From Vicia villosa (Eukaryota; Streptophyta; Magnoliopsida; Fabales; Fabaceae), in the NCBI RefSeq assembly GCF_029867415.1, contig NW_026706183.1, positions 124,001-188,000 on the forward strand: 64,000 nucleotides of DNA. Direction: 5' to 3'. Below the pieces are notes generated by a model. That model was given only the letters and a program-made list of their open reading frames with translations. It did not search any database and had not been told where the DNA came from. How positions within the stretch are numbered: the first letter of the stretch is position 1; every line of letters begins with the position of its first letter. A program made the position numbers and the translations under genes. Positions 1 to 12,814 of the stretch are shown here, one piece after another.

Positions 1-2540
1 AAGCTTGACCCCCAGACTTCTGAAACATTCCAATCAGATATACATTCCGGAAGCTCGAACTTCAGACATTCTGAAACATTCTCATCAGATACACATTCCG
101 GAAGCTCGAACCCTGGATACTCTGAATCTCTACACCAGTTCCACAATAACGACGCAAGCCAGACGCACCTAAGCGTCAATTCACCAAAATTAACATGTCA
201 TTAGATCAGGCAATGCAACATCTGTTGAAGGCACGAATGATTACTGGGAGGGATCCTCCTCAACACATCAACACTTCCTCTGCCAAACACAATCCAAACA
301 TGCGACGTGCCTACCATTCCAATAGTCCCAGGCACGATACCAATAGCTCTGGGCATTAAAGAATAAGATCCAAGACATGATCGATGATGGGGAAATTAAA
401 CATTCCTGAGAACCCCAAGGTGAGCACTGCTCCCATGCCTAATCATGACGAGACTAACTAATGTCTAAAAGGATGAACTATTGGGTCATTAGCTTTCCTT
501 TCATTTGCAATTTATTTCTTGTTTGTTTAAACATTCAACTCATGATAGACATTATCTGTTTTAATAATCATCATCAGTGCATTGCATATGTTTGTCTTGA
601 ATAAATTATTTCGCTATCACTCATTTTAAACTGCATCTTTACTTTGCATATGTTTTGTGATACCCGACTCCTGCTAAAGTTGTATGCCTCTTGAGGGAGG
701 ATGAAGAAAACGATACCGCAACCTCATACAGTGATGCTTTCGAACAGACTATGCTGACGATGTACAGGCATTGTTTCAATTCCTAAACAGTGGAGATATA
801 AGGATGTTAATCCCTCTTAAACCCTTTTGAGCCTAAGGAGTAGAAGTTTTCTTTCATATGCGATTTAAAACCTTTAATCATAACCTGGGGCAGGGGAGTT
901 ACTCAGTTAACTCAATTATCTTAGATGTTGTCTACACGAATAATGATGGGTTCCCGCAACCATTAAGTCAGGCAGTCAATATCCACCAAAAAGAAAAAGT
1001 CGTTAAGTCAAAACCTATGAAGGAGACTTATCAAAAATCGAAACATCCCGCTGACTGTAACCTCAAAATAAACAGTTTAGGCAAAAGTTAGGGATAACAA
1101 AATCAATGTTAAAAAAGAGGTCACTACAAATCCTCGAAAAAAAAGAAGAAAAAAGAATTTGAAAAAAAGGAGGACTTCCTGTCGAAATAAACTGTCGGTG
1201 CTAAAACCATCATCAAATGTCAATGTTACGACTTCAAAGCTTTGCTAAGACTCAAACGCAAAGTTAACTAAGCATAGGATCGAAGAACATCACGAAGATT
1301 GGGAAGGGTACAAATAAACTTTGAGCCTTTATCCTTTGTTTCTTAAACCGTGAACCAAGCCACGTTACAACCCTTGAAAGTCCTAACTGAAGCATGGTTA
1401 GTTCGAAAGCATACTGTCACCAAAAAAGGTATCCTGACTCCTTAAGGTTTACCACAAATGCTGAGTTGATATCTCGTTTCTACAAACATCACGTTTTTAC
1501 AAATATCACGCTTTTACATCTCCTGTTTTAATGTTTTTCAAAAAAACTCAAGACAGGCGTATGCATTGCATCTCATGAATTCATTATTAAACATATTTTG
1601 CTACATAATTTCGAATGTTAGCATCAGAAAGAATTTGCACATGGTACAACTAATGACTGAAAGTTATCCCGACAGACAAAACCACTTCAGAAGCAATGTC
1701 TCTTATGTATACAAGGGGCATGACATGGTTTATGCCAATCAATCTGGGACAATCAAGGCAAGATTCCAAGAATCTTTCAAATGCCAAAACAATCAGGGGC
1801 ATGCATCCAAGTAGATCTAAGGCTACTGCCCAATCGATATGGGACATTGTCCTGGGCCTATGATTATTATGGGCATGACGCCCATAGTGCTTGCGAGGCG
1901 AATCTTTCTAAAATCCCTACTAGCAGGGGCAAATCTATGCAAGTCCAGTTTGACATCTTGATCAATACTCAATGGTGTGTTCTAATCAATACAAATCCAT
2001 GAATGGTAGTTACTATAATACTGGGGGCAATGTTCAAGGCATCCATGCCTTCCCACAACTCTGGCTTCACAAAATCACATCCCCATAGAGTAATCCTCAA
2101 GAAGATATCTTCGATTATTCTCGTCCTAACAGAGCCTTAGTTCCTCAACTGAGTTTACATCTTCAACACTGCCGGTTCCCCGACACTTTTCCCTTCTCCA
2201 AACAGGGTTATTCATCTCTCTTATCCCCAGTCAGGGTACATCAAGATCAATCATTCAAATGGCTCTCATCCCCAAGAAGAAATCATAAATCCCCAGCTGA
2301 TCATCTTCAAAACAGGATCAGGCATCAGAGTCACAATGACTTGGAGATTTATCAAGATACCCCAAATAGCATAAATCATGTTCATACATCATATAACATA
2401 GTAAATACATACATAACATGGCATATGCATACAATCCCATTCATTTCAAAAATAAACATTACAATACATGCATAACGACATTGCATAAAATTAATACTGC
2501 TTTTTCAATCTATTCCTACAAACCAAATGAATAGTATCTT

Positions 2541-3045
2541 CTGGATATAGTACAGAGATTTAGTTCTGTCACTTAATTTTGGATATCTTCCAAAGATAGT
2601 TCAGAGATAATCAAAACAGAGATTTAATTCTGATGCTTAATTTTGGATATTCTTCCAAAGACAGTTCAGAGATAATCAAGACAGAGATTTAATTCTGATA
2701 CTTAGTTCCAGGTATTCTCTAGAGATAGTTCAGAGATGATCAAGACAGAGATTTAATTCTGATACTTAGTTCCGGGTATTCTCCAGAGATAGTTCAGAGA
2801 TAACCAAAACAGAGATTTATTTCTGATACTTAGTTTTGGATATCTTCCAAAGATAGTTCAGAGGTGATCAAGACAGAGATTTAATTCTGATACTTAGTTT
2901 CGGGTATTCTCCAGAGATAGTTCAGAGATAATCAAGACAGAGATTTAATTTTGATAATTATTTCCGGATATTCTCCGAAGATAGCTCAAAAATAATCAAG
3001 ATAATGATTTAGTTCTATACTTAGTTTCAGGTATTTTCTATGAAT
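2541..3045. repeat. 64-bp minisatellite, about 7.5 copies
   Basis: A unit containing ACAGAGATTTAATTCTGATA followed by a GGATATTCTCCAAAGATAG-like segment recurs at 2621, 2686, 2750, 2814, 2878, 2942 and 3006. The spacing is 65 once and otherwise 64 bp. Copies differ by scattered substitutions. It lies in the 3' untranslated region of the Ogre-like element, a place known to generate satellite seeds. Confidence 0.92.
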
Positions 3046-3127
3046 AGAAAGACTTAGATCGATTTCTGTCACTACGAACGGTGCCGGTATAATCGACCTC
3101 CAACAAACACTTCTCAATGCAAAGGAT

Positions 3128-3440
3128 TCAGTCTAACGCACGACTCATCCTTCAGCCTAACGCACGGCCTTCCAGACATCTACGGATGCAAATTGGAGTC
3201 AGTCTAACGCACGACTCATCTTTCAGCCTAACGCACGACTTTCCAGACATCTATCGATGCAAATGGGATTCAGTCTAACGCATGACTCATCCTTCAGCCT
3301 AACGCACGGCTTTCCAGACATCTACCGATGCAAATGGGATTCAGTCTAACGCACGACTCATCCTTCAGCCTAATGCACGGCTTTTCAGACATCTACTGAT
3401 GCAAATTGGATCCGGTCTAACGCACGACACATCCTCTAGT
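3128..3440. repeat. 71-bp minisatellite, about 4.3 copies
   Basis: The phrase GTCTAACGCACGACTCATC recurs at 3131, 3202, 3273, 3344 and 3415, an exact 71-bp period. Each unit contains two variants of the CTAACGCACG word (an AGTCTAACG form and an AGCCTAACG form), so the unit itself arose from a smaller duplication. A degenerate tail with the same word continues to about 3490. The array is unrelated in sequence to the 64-bp array just upstream. Confidence 0.92.
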
Positions 3441-3728
3441 CTAACGTACGACTCATCCTAAGTATATTCTTCAGATACGGTCTAACATACGACGTATTCT
3501 GAATCTCAAGTCTATCAATCTGGATGGCATCTTTAAGCCCATCTCAATCATACATCTTTTCCAAAACACCTGGATGGCATCTTCAAGCCCATCTCCGACA
3601 AAAGTCCCTACTTCAGCTAGGGCAAATTCCAGGGTATTCTAGTGTTCAATCCTCTTCTACCTTCAGATTCCAACAGGCACACATGCCAATCTACATCCTC
3701 AGATATAAGAAGATTGAACAAGGGCAGC

Positions 3729-6700
3729 TTTCATACCCCAAAATTTTCCCACCATATTTTCATACTTAAACTCACTTGAATATCAAAGTCTCAATACTTG
3801 ATTGAATGCACACTCTCATAATCCACTACCCTCCAACTAGGGTTTTGTTCTTCTCAAGGAGAAATCAACTGCTGATGCCTCAAATGGACCCTATGGCCTC
3901 TCATATGATTCAAAGGATCCCCACCTCAACTTTCAAGCCTTGGTTCCCAAGATTGCACAGTCAACTGCTTAAAAGATCAACAGTCGATCAGTTTGACCTA
4001 AAAGTCAACTGTGGTCAAAGTACAGTCAAAACTCCTGATTTTTTGTCAACATCCTCATTTTGAATTATCATTCACCATTTGATCAAGGATTGATCATGGT
4101 TCATCAAGAAAAGATCAGAAAATCAACAAATTCAAAAGTTCCTAAATTAGGGTTTTCATAGGAGAAAGTCAACTAAACTTTGACCAGCCATAACTCCCAC
4201 ATGGAACATCATAAATTTCCCATCCAAAGCTCATTTTGAAGGAAATTGAATTCTCTACAATTTTGTCTCTCACATGCCAAGTCTAAAAATTCTTCATTTG
4301 AGAGATATGGATCAAACGATTATAGGTCCTTTTTGAAAGTTAACCGAAAGCAGTTTTTTGTGAAAGCCAATATCATCAAGATAAAATGATCAAATGAAAA
4401 AAAGCTTCCAAAGTGGCTTGTAGAGGACATCTTGAGATTTCCAAAAAGTCCTAGAACTCCTCCATATCTTAAAAATTGTGGGAGATATGCCTTGTCAAAG
4501 TTTGACAATTTTAAAGGGAAAAATGTGAGATAAAAAGCTTCAAAATGGATTTTCTTGCAAAGAGGCCCAACTTTTTATGGCCCAATCTTGTTGCCCAAGT
4601 TATCAAGACATCCCATCTAACTCCCACGAATTATTGAGTTTTATTTGATTTTATATGGATTTTTCATGCATTTAAAAGTGACATAATTCATGAAAATCAA
4701 AAGAAAGTCAAAGATTTGTTTAGGAGATATTATATTGATCAAATTCAATCATCAATAACACCCATGATCAATGTAATTTCGTGCCAAATAAGATCCATCA
4801 AAAAAGAGTGAAATTTGGCAAATTTGCAAAAATCCAAAATTTGAAGGATATTCAATCAAGTTTCAATCAATCTCCAAATATCTTGATTCAAAGAGATTTT
4901 ATGCAAATGATTTAACCTAATTGACTCTACTATATAGTCATAAGATATCCAAGGTGTAAGGGGAGTTTTTTGGCAGGCTGAAGAGCTCTTGGAGACCTAG
5001 AATAACCGTCCCCTTTCAAAAGCAAACAACCAAGGATTTTGATCATTCCAAACCAAGAAACGAGTGCCAATCGATTCCTTGAAGCTTCCTGATCAATCCC
5101 AGCCCTTTGCAACGAATCAACACGCGCTGAATTGTAATGTCACCATTCACGTTTTTATGTGTTTTTTTTCTGAATTTTCGATTTCATACATTCATGCGTC
5201 TTTGACATATTCTGATGATATATCTATGATTGTAATGAAGTTTGCAAGCTATCTGGGTGGTCCAATTTTGTTTTAAGCGCAGGTATATCAATACACCATG
5301 GCTAGGGTTTAGAAGTTCCAAATTAGGGGTTCCCATTCTAGGCCGAATTAGACCAAATTAATGGTACCACCATGTTCAGGAAACCAAATCGAGTTAATCC
5401 ATGGCTTCACTTTTGATTTTTCTTTTCTTGTATAGTGTTTGTGATTTTGCAGGGTTTATGGTGACGAACGCAACCGTCGCTAGAGCGTATTGCCACGAAT
5501 TTTGTTGTAGGTATAGCCCAGGCCTGAGATTTTATTTCAGTGAAGGAGATGATGTGGTGTTGACGTCCCATTGGCTCAATTTGAATATGTCTCCCAGCGC
5601 GCGTGTTTTGATTGGTCAGTTTCAGGGCATTTATTTTTATATATATTACTTGTTGATCATATGTTAAGCAGTGGACGAAACTGGAAGAGTTGGCAAGCAT
5701 GTGAAGGCGCCAAGGCTGAAACTGGGGTTCGAACCCCACTGAAGACTCCTTATTTTTTTTAACAAATGTGTGTTATGGTTTATTTGTGGATCCTGTGCCT
5801 TTCCCTCGCGCGTGACCGTGGTGTACCCACGTCCATCAGCCCTCAGATCACTGTCCCTCTTGATCCAACGCTAGTAAGGATGCAGCTGCACCATGCTCCT
5901 TTCCAGACGCGTAGCACTGAATCAAAGCTAAGATTTCCAATCTATTTTATTTATTCAATAACTATTTTCTATTTAGTAGTTTTTTTTGTTTAATTAATAA
6001 AACTTCTTTTAATTTTCCTTTTATATAAAAAAATCATAACCATTTGTTTTGATAATCTTTATTTTATAATTAAAAAATTAATTTAACTATTAATAATAAT
6101 CTTTATCGATTTAAATAATTAAATGATTAATTTAATTTAGTTGTTTAAATATTTAATTAGGTTAATACTTTTATTAATTGATTAAATTGATTATTAGGAT
6201 TAGATAATTTAATCGTAAACATACTTTTGCCGATTTAATTAATTATGGTAAAATCAATAGTTAATTCACTTAGTTTTTATTCTATTAATCATGGTTAACT
6301 TGTGCCCTAATCAGGATTTGCGAGAATTAGCCATACAGTGAAAAAAATATTTCTTTGTGCATTTTTCAGGGCAATCATCAGATACCTTCCGACTATGCGC
6401 CTCGCCTATTACGAAGCTAAGTCCCGATTTAACCCTTATTTAAATATTTGTTATTTTATTTAAAATTAGGGTTATCCTTCAAATATAATGAACTTCGCCT
6501 ACACTCACCTCCCTTTCTGTCTGCCTTTGCCAATTTTTCAGGGTTAACCTCGAGGCTACTCCCGACTACGAACCATATCAGATCAAATCAAAAGCTAAGT
6601 CCTATTTCATATTTATTTTAAATATTCATTCTATTTTATTTTGTTTTTTTCATCAAATTAGGGTTAGCCTTAATTGTGATTGAATTAGCCATACACTCAC

Positions 6701-8094
6701 TACTTTCTGTTTATTTCTTCCTTTTCCAATTTTCAAGGTTAGCCAATCGTCAAAGCTCAACAGTCGGTAACCCTAAAACCTATCTGATTTACTTTCTTTA
6801 ATTATTATTTATGTCAAACCTCTTGCACTGCTGGTCCACTGGTTTCTTTTTCCCTTTCCCCATAATATTGTATCTGCTTCGAGATTGTATTGTGTGGCCT
6901 TGAAGGCACTTAACTTGTGATATTATATTATGGTGTGGTTAGTAATCCTAGGGAGTGATAACCCTGAATTTAATATAGAATCACTAACTCTACAAGATAA
7001 TATATTTGAATACAATCACATGATTGATGCACCCACACACCTTTTGGGGTAACCTCTTTTGTTGTCTGTTGCCTAATGATGTTGCCTTCGATTCGCCAAA
7101 TATGATGTTGCCTTCGATTCGCCAAATATGACCTCGTCCCTCGAAGTTGCCTACGAAGTGCTGAGGTATCCTCTGGTTGCCTAACGAAGATGGCTATTCT
7201 GATCTTTCCCTTAGACTACCTGACCCTCTATGGCAAGGGACAGTCTTATGGCGAACGGTAATTCGACGACCCTTCAACCTCCAAATCAAAGGACTTCATT
7301 GCCCTTCTATGGCAGGGATAGCCCTGAAAGGCTAAAGAACATTTTTCATCTAACCTGGTAATTGCTCCTAATTGCCTTGCTCTAAAAATCTTTTTCTACT
7401 CTATTTTCTAAACACTCTCAAGGCTACGCTCATTTACGAGCTAAAGTCCTTGTTTTCTTCTTCTTCTTTTTTTCTTTCAAAAGAGCAAAGCAATTAAGAG
7501 CCCATGGAAAACCATGGATGCAAAGGGTGCCTTACACCTTCCCTTTGTATAACCTACCCCCCGAACTCAAAGTCTTTTCAAAAGGTCTTTTCCTGTTCTT
7601 TTAGCCTTTCCTAATTGGATAAAATAAAAGTCGGTGGCGACTCTTGCTATCCGCGACATTTCAAATAAAGTCAGTTCACCGTATTACAATAGGTAACTCA
7701 AAATACCTTCAAACACTTTCATAATCAATTCTACGGCGTACAACCCTGTGCCCCGAACTACGTTGACTCTGATTCTCCCTAAGGAGATATGTAGGCACTT
7801 GGCAACAAGGCGAGTCCCCTTCCCCAAAACCTCAATTCAGTCCAATCTCACTTTTCACCCTATTCACTTCTTTTGCTGTTAAACCTTAACATTTTTAGCC
7901 ATAAACCTCACAACGCTCTTAAGCTACAAACCTTGAATGCAAACCTTAGGAAAGAGTTAAGGGTGCCTAACACCTTCCCTTAACATGATTATAATAATCT
8001 CACCCTAAATCTCATAACTGCGTAGGGTTTCCTATTCGCCCTGGTAGAATAGGTGACGACTCTAAAAGTCTAATTTTTAGGGCAGGTTGCTACA
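3729..8094 (+). repeat. 3' LTR of the Ogre-like element
   Basis: The left edge is the CATACCCC start that follows a purine-rich GGGCAGC. The right edge is GGTTGCTACA, ending in CA at 8094. The right edge is independently fixed because the antisense PMD reading frame resumes at the very next base. A length of about 4366 bp fits Ogre LTRs, which are unusually long. The 3' third contains GGTGGCGACTC-like words. The LTR includes very AT-rich stretches (about 5990-6290) and no supportable gene; small ORFs at 5401-5739 overlap on both strands and look like chance. The second LTR is outside the window, so target-site duplication cannot be checked. The 5 bp after the edge are AAGTC. Confidence 0.75.
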
Positions 8095-9059
8095 AAGTCC
8101 ACTGATTTGCCGAGGCTTTCATAAAGATACCCTAGAATTAGTTAACTCAAGTTCAACCTTTTTCCAGCATTAATTTGATTGGCCATACAGAGATACCTTT
8201 TAGCCACTTGAATGGATCGGGAACAAAAGACACACCTCGAAAGCCAAAGTGCCTGAAACGCGATATGCTTTTCGTCTGATACTTCGTCAATTGTTTTGTC
8301 ATGATGTTTCATGGTGAATGCAGTGAAAGTGGCTTTGATCTCACTAAATTGTATGGTATCGGTATCCATATAGTTGGGATCGAAGATTTCCCCTGTTGGT
8401 CGAAGCCCTGTGATAGCGGCTATGTCAAAAAGAGTTGGGGTAATCATCCCACATGGGAGATGGAAAGTATTGTGGGAAGCATCCCAGAAATACATAGATG
8501 CTACCAACATGGTTTGGTTATACTCTAAACCTGTTTTGGATAATTGGATTAAATCGTAAATCCCTAATTCTTTCCAGAATGGAGCTTTTTTGGCTTCAAC
8601 TTTAGCCAACCAGGCGTAGTAAAGCTCAGGATCCTTCGCTAAAGGGATTGCTCTAAAAACCTTGAGAAAATTAGTCTTGTAATCTAACCTAATTTTTTCT
8701 GAAACTACATTGGCTTCAATCGAAGCGCCTTCCATGGTGGTATTTTCGTCAAGGATTAGTTTACCCTCTTTATCTATCTTGTTCTTACTAACTAAGGGTC
8801 TAGTCTTATAGTAAACAGGGAAGAACTTGTTTTGAAGAGGATTGTCACAACTAGGTAGAGGACCCATAAAAGCATGAGTGTTTTCAGAAAGAAGGAAAGG
8901 GATGATTACCTGGGAAGCATAAATAGCACAAGATTCTTCCAGATTTGGCTCTGGAATCTATTGCTGATTTCCTACTTGTGTAGGGCGTTGGAGTTTTTGG
9001 GCAGGTTGAAGAGCTTCTGTAGTTTCCGTTGATGGGTGTTGAAAAGTCGAAAATGCCAT
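8095..9059 (-). pseudogene. Plant mobile domain (PMD, MAIN-like) protein, two nonsense codons, 3' end cut off by the Ogre LTR
   Basis: The reading frame opens with ATG at 9059 and runs leftward, with in-frame stops at 8958-8960 (TAG) and 8142-8144 (TAA). The longest open part is 8142-8867 (241 aa). It carries PMD landmarks such as FWDASHNTFHLPCGMITPT and AAITGLRPTGE, then VAKRYL. Past the second stop the frame still encodes PMD-like sequence (LILGYLYESLG) until it ends at 8094, exactly at the LTR edge. PMDs occur in the host proteins MAIN/MAIL1 and as passengers in plant transposons. Here the ORF is antisense to a nearby LTR (9534 onward), an arrangement known for extra ORFs in Tat-lineage elements. 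Both stops look like C-to-T changes of glutamine codons. It is not functional as it stands. Confidence 0.85.
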
Positions 9060-9174
9060 GAATGTGTTGCTTCAAGAATAAAGATGATATCAAAAAAGGG
9101 TTTTTATGTTTGCATTCAGAGATGTGAAAAGAACGATGATGTGTGAAGAAAGAAGTATCCGGAACGGTGAAGCC

Positions 9175-9190
9175 CTTATATTTAAAGGTT
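9175..9190 (-). promoter_or_regulatory. TATA-like element upstream of the antisense PMD ORF
   Basis: On the minus strand TTTAAATATAAGGG lies about 120 bp upstream of the PMD start codon at 9059. A pyrimidine-rich leader follows it. This suggests that the antisense ORF has, or had, its own promoter. The call rests on sequence and spacing alone. Confidence 0.4.
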
Positions 9191-9533
9191 TAGCAGAAAC
9201 TTTTCAAATCTCTATTTTTATTATTATTTTATTAGTAGAGTTAATTAGACACGCGTCAGTGGTTGATTCACTCATCTGACGGTCGAACAGTTATTAGCCT
9301 TACTCCTAGTATCTAGGAGCAATAATCATGAGTAATGTCAAGGCGTGGGAGCGCACGTCCTGAAGGGACGTTTTTGAAAATGACAATACGTCTTTGAAAC
9401 AAAGGTCATAAATGATTATGACGTTATTTAGAGTCTTGGAACTCAAAAGATTACGAAGAGATCGAAATCTCATAATGACAAGAAACACCTATTTCTCTTA
9501 GTTTTTCGAAACAGTCATTTATTGGGGGCAATT

Positions 9534-10340
9534 TGTTAGCTGGAGATTTCGATCGCTATATATATTCTTCGAAGGTTTAAGTTTTTGAAGAGAGAATAGC
9601 TTTGGATGGCTATTTTTGAGAATGTTATTTGTGATGAAGATTCCTAAAATCGAGGTTGAATCGAGATAGGTGGTATTTGAGGCCTTGAGTGGTTTTCGAT
9701 ATACAAGGGTGCTGAAACTTGAAGTATTTTGATATATTCTCAGGAAGAACACGTTGCCACGTATCGAATAAAGTTCGAGCGGGAAGTTTTGAATTTCGAA
9801 ATGTTCTATTTAAATCAACGAGGACAGATGGCGCCTCAGGGATTCGAAGCGCATGCATGTGGGCAACGTGGCATTTCGTTAGTGTAGGACTGTTAGGGTT
9901 GAATTAGTATAAATAAGGGTCTTAGTATCAGGATCCAGGGTGTTCATTTTGTACAAATTACTCACAACTCACTCAAGTATCAAGCGTTAAGAGAAAGAGT
10001 TTTCGCTGAGAAATGTACGTGTAACACCAACACCTTACATATGTTTGTATTTATATTATAAAATCGAAGTATCTTTTAAATTCCTTTACTTTTTCATTAA
10101 GTCTTTCCATTCCAGCAATTTACATTCCCTTTACATTCTCGTCGAAGTTTATTTATGTTTATTGTCTAACCAATTGGTGTTTTGTAGTACATTTATTTAG
10201 TTTATTTCACAAGTTATTCATAGATTTACACCATCCCATTATAGAAGAATAAAAACCAAGAGAACATGAACCAAATCATTTTAAAATACGACTTCTCGAC
10301 ACATGTCTTAGGATTAATCTAGTCGATCCTACGAGTAACC
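9534..10340 (+). repeat. LTR of a Tat-like gypsy element that hosted the antisense PMD ORF
   Basis: A purine run ATTGGGGGCAAT at 9521-9532 (polypurine tract) is followed by TGTTAGCTGGAG, a plausible LTR start. About 375 bp later a clean TATAAATA box (9908-9915) is followed by a leader-like segment. The 3' edge is uncertain; GAGTAACC near 10340 is the best guess. If this is the 3' LTR, then 8095-9530 is the 3' internal part of the same element, with its extra ORF in antisense. The rest of that element would lie beyond the Ogre insertion, outside the window. Confidence 0.5.
9908..9915 (+). promoter_or_regulatory. TATA box inside the Tat-like LTR
   Basis: A perfect TATAAATA is followed by AGGGTCTTAG and a leader-like sequence. 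It is the expected U3/R promoter position of the LTR starting at 9534. Confidence 0.5.
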
Positions 10341-10359
10341 AAAGTATATTCATAAAAAT

Positions 10360-11651
10360 AGTTGTGTTGGTAGTAGGTGATTTAATCATTGTGTGGTTGT
10401 ATTAAATGACGTGTATGTGTTGAGAACTGATTTTTGGACGGCTTTTAGGCAATTCTTGTATGAACATAATACTTGAATTTGGTGATTATGTATGTTGTTA
10501 ATTACAGTTGGTTGAGATTAACATTGTTAAACCTTGTTTGTTACATGTTAATTATGGTGTGATGAATTGGTGAGTACTAAGGATGTGTTTTCATGAGTGA
10601 TTGATAACATAATATGTGTATGTTTATGCAAATGTGAGGTGATTCATATGTGATGAATGGTGGGATATATGCTTGTACGATTAATATTTGGATATGGTCT
10701 TAATTGAATATGATTTGTTGGTATTTGCACATGCATTCATTCGGTGTGAAAAAGGCGATGTTTGTTAGATTCGTGGAAACTAGTGACTTGTCTCAAACCT
10801 AGAGGATTGGTTTGAAAACTTAGAGGACGGGATTTTGGTGGTTATCTGTCTGAGAGATGGACGCGGGGAATTAGCTAAGGATAACATTGGTACCATATGT
10901 ATTTGCATTGAGTCGCATTGGAGTCACATGTGTTGATGTGAATTACATTGGTGTGTTTATGTGCTAATTGTGTGAATTGGTACTTTGTTGATATTTGTGA
11001 TTTGATTATTTGGTATCTTAAATCTATTGAGCTATGTGGTATATGTAAACATGTTAAATGTATTTAAAAAGTGTTGAATACATGTATGTTGGAAATGTGA
11101 TGAATTCTTTTGTTGTATGTTGTTATACATTGCTTATGATTATATATTTCTATAATGATGTGGATTCTCACCCTTCTATTGGATAGATGTTTTGTACGAC
11201 ATCGCTCAGGTACCGAGAAGTAGAGGTGTTTTGCTTGCAAAGATTAGTAGTGGAGCTATTTATTTATTTATTTGTTTATTATTTTGGGGTTTTGAGTCGT
11301 GCTCTGATTATGTAACATTGGGGAACATTGTCGATTCATGTTTTGAAGGATACCTTGTATTTATCTCTGTTGTGTTATTTTAATAAAATTATGTGATGTT
11401 TGTCCATTGTGTCTAAGTTTTAATGAAGTGGAATGATTATGAGATAATAATTTGTTTTGTCTAACCGAATATGAATCCACTGCGAAAGCGCATGTGTTGG
11501 AGTTATGGAAACATGAATTATATTTAAAATGTCACTGAGCATGACATGTATTTATGGTTTTTGAGTTATGTGTGACACCCTTGAATTAATATGCATGATA
11601 TCTTACTCTGATTTATGCTATATTTTTTGTGGGTTTTAGAAGGGTGTTACA
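10360..11651 (+). repeat. Chromovirus (Tekay/Del-like) LTR, solo or truncated
   Basis: The right edge is GGGTGTTACA at 11642-11651, the same terminus as the Tekay element at 49289-57929 read in its own orientation. Several landmarks occur in the same order as in that LTR: a GATTCTCACCC segment, GAGTCGTGCTCTGAT plus a TAACATTGGGGA stretch, a CACTGCGA segment, then GTGACACCC, TACTCTGATTTA and the terminus. No tRNA-Met primer site follows 11651, so it is not a 5' LTR with adjoining internal DNA. The left edge was not located. The small ORF at 11192-11383 is inside the LTR and not a gene. Confidence 0.55.
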
Positions 11652-12798
11652 CAGTTGATTTGGAGTTGATTTGGGAAAAAGGCTCGATGTTGGATTGAGT
11701 TTGTTTTTGTTATTTTTATGAAAATAGTTGATTTTAAACTATCCTAATCTTGATTAACAATCACACAAAGGCAATAAACAAAGATAAAGAAAAGCAGTAA
11801 AATTATTACACTTCATGGGAATGGGGGTACACTTTATTGAATGGGGATAGAATAAAGCGATTTAATTACAAGCCCAATAACAAATAAACAAGTAAATTAC
11901 AAGCCCAATAACAAATAAAAAAGTAAAGTAAATTAAAACTTGGTTAAATCAATTAAATAAGCTAACAAAAATTAATTAGAAAAACTAATCAATTTTAATT
12001 TATATAATTAATTAAGTCTCATTGTAAAGAGGCCCGAGAGAAAGCCACGGGATCAGAAGCCCCTCAATTTAGAACTATGTTAAAGCTTTAATGTATCCTA
12101 CTTCACAATAAAGCTTGACTACATATTGTTTAAGAATAGTGTCCTTATGTTTAATGGAATCTCATGATTAAGTCACACTTAACATTTAATTAAACGAACT
12201 AGCTATTCTACGGACTTTACTATTTTTAAAAAATATACATAATAAATAATTGCCTTTTTTATTAGTAAATCATTCGATAGGTATCAAAGTATTGGTCTCT
12301 ATAGCTTACACCAACACTCACATCATTTTGTTATATCTTATGCCTATAACGGGATGTTCACAGTTGTATTCTGAAACTGATTCTTGATTTAGATCGACAT
12401 GTCTTTGAAAGCCTTCCTTGGAGATGAAGAACTTCTTGAAGTTCTCAATGAACTTAGGCATAATTCTTATATTATCACAACATGTTCCATACAAAGCCTG
12501 TTGATTCATAACTCAAGCGATTACTCGTCTGCGGTATACACCAAGGTACCTTTGCGTCCAAGCATCACCACCTAAGTCATTTTTATAACCTAAGTTATCT
12601 TTCTAATTCATTCACCTAGTTCCAAATCTAGGTTTATCCTCACTTTTCATCATAGGTTTTAATCAATTATCTTATAATCAACACAACCAATTAAATCACA
12701 GCATGGTTCACAAAACAAAACACACATCTTAATATGGTTCATAAGCACACATACTATTTCATCACCAATAGGACTTTTGTCACTTATTATTCATTTAG
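11652..12798. other. Unassigned AT-rich sequence
   Basis: No gene is supported. A near-perfect short duplication (ACAAGCCCAATAACAAATAAA) occurs at about 11868-11920. A 63-codon minus-strand ORF at 12318-12509 has no recognisable domain. The stretch may be internal or flanking DNA of the neighbouring chromovirus fragments. Confidence 0.4.
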
Positions 12799-12814
12799 CG
12801 TGTGTGTGTGTGCG

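Larger units (their letters stand above)
1..3728 (+). mobile_element. Ogre-like Ty3/gypsy retrotransposon, 3' untranslated internal region (5' part lies outside the window)
   Basis: This stretch has no long ORF. It runs into a polypurine-like GGGCAGC and an LTR start resembling the Ogre LTR start (CATACCCCAAAATTTT). Ogre elements (Tat lineage) are known for a long, rapidly changing 3' region that often carries minisatellites. Two tandem arrays sit here, at 2541-3045 and 3128-3440. The short ORFs (for example at 858-1091 and 1566-1814) match nothing I recognise. The gag-pol genes would lie to the left of the window. The first six bases are a HindIII site, which may only reflect cloning. The Ogre assignment rests on the LTR ends, LTR length and minisatellites, not on coding sequence. 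Confidence 0.7.

Noticed and set aside
2541..3440. Regular repeats considered as a CRISPR array
   Set aside because: The units are contiguous tandem repeats without unique spacers, and the genome is a plant.
5725..5745. GGGGTTCGAACCCC, resembling a tRNA B box
   Set aside because: No A box, acceptor stem or cloverleaf could be built around it. It is a short palindrome inside the Ogre LTR.
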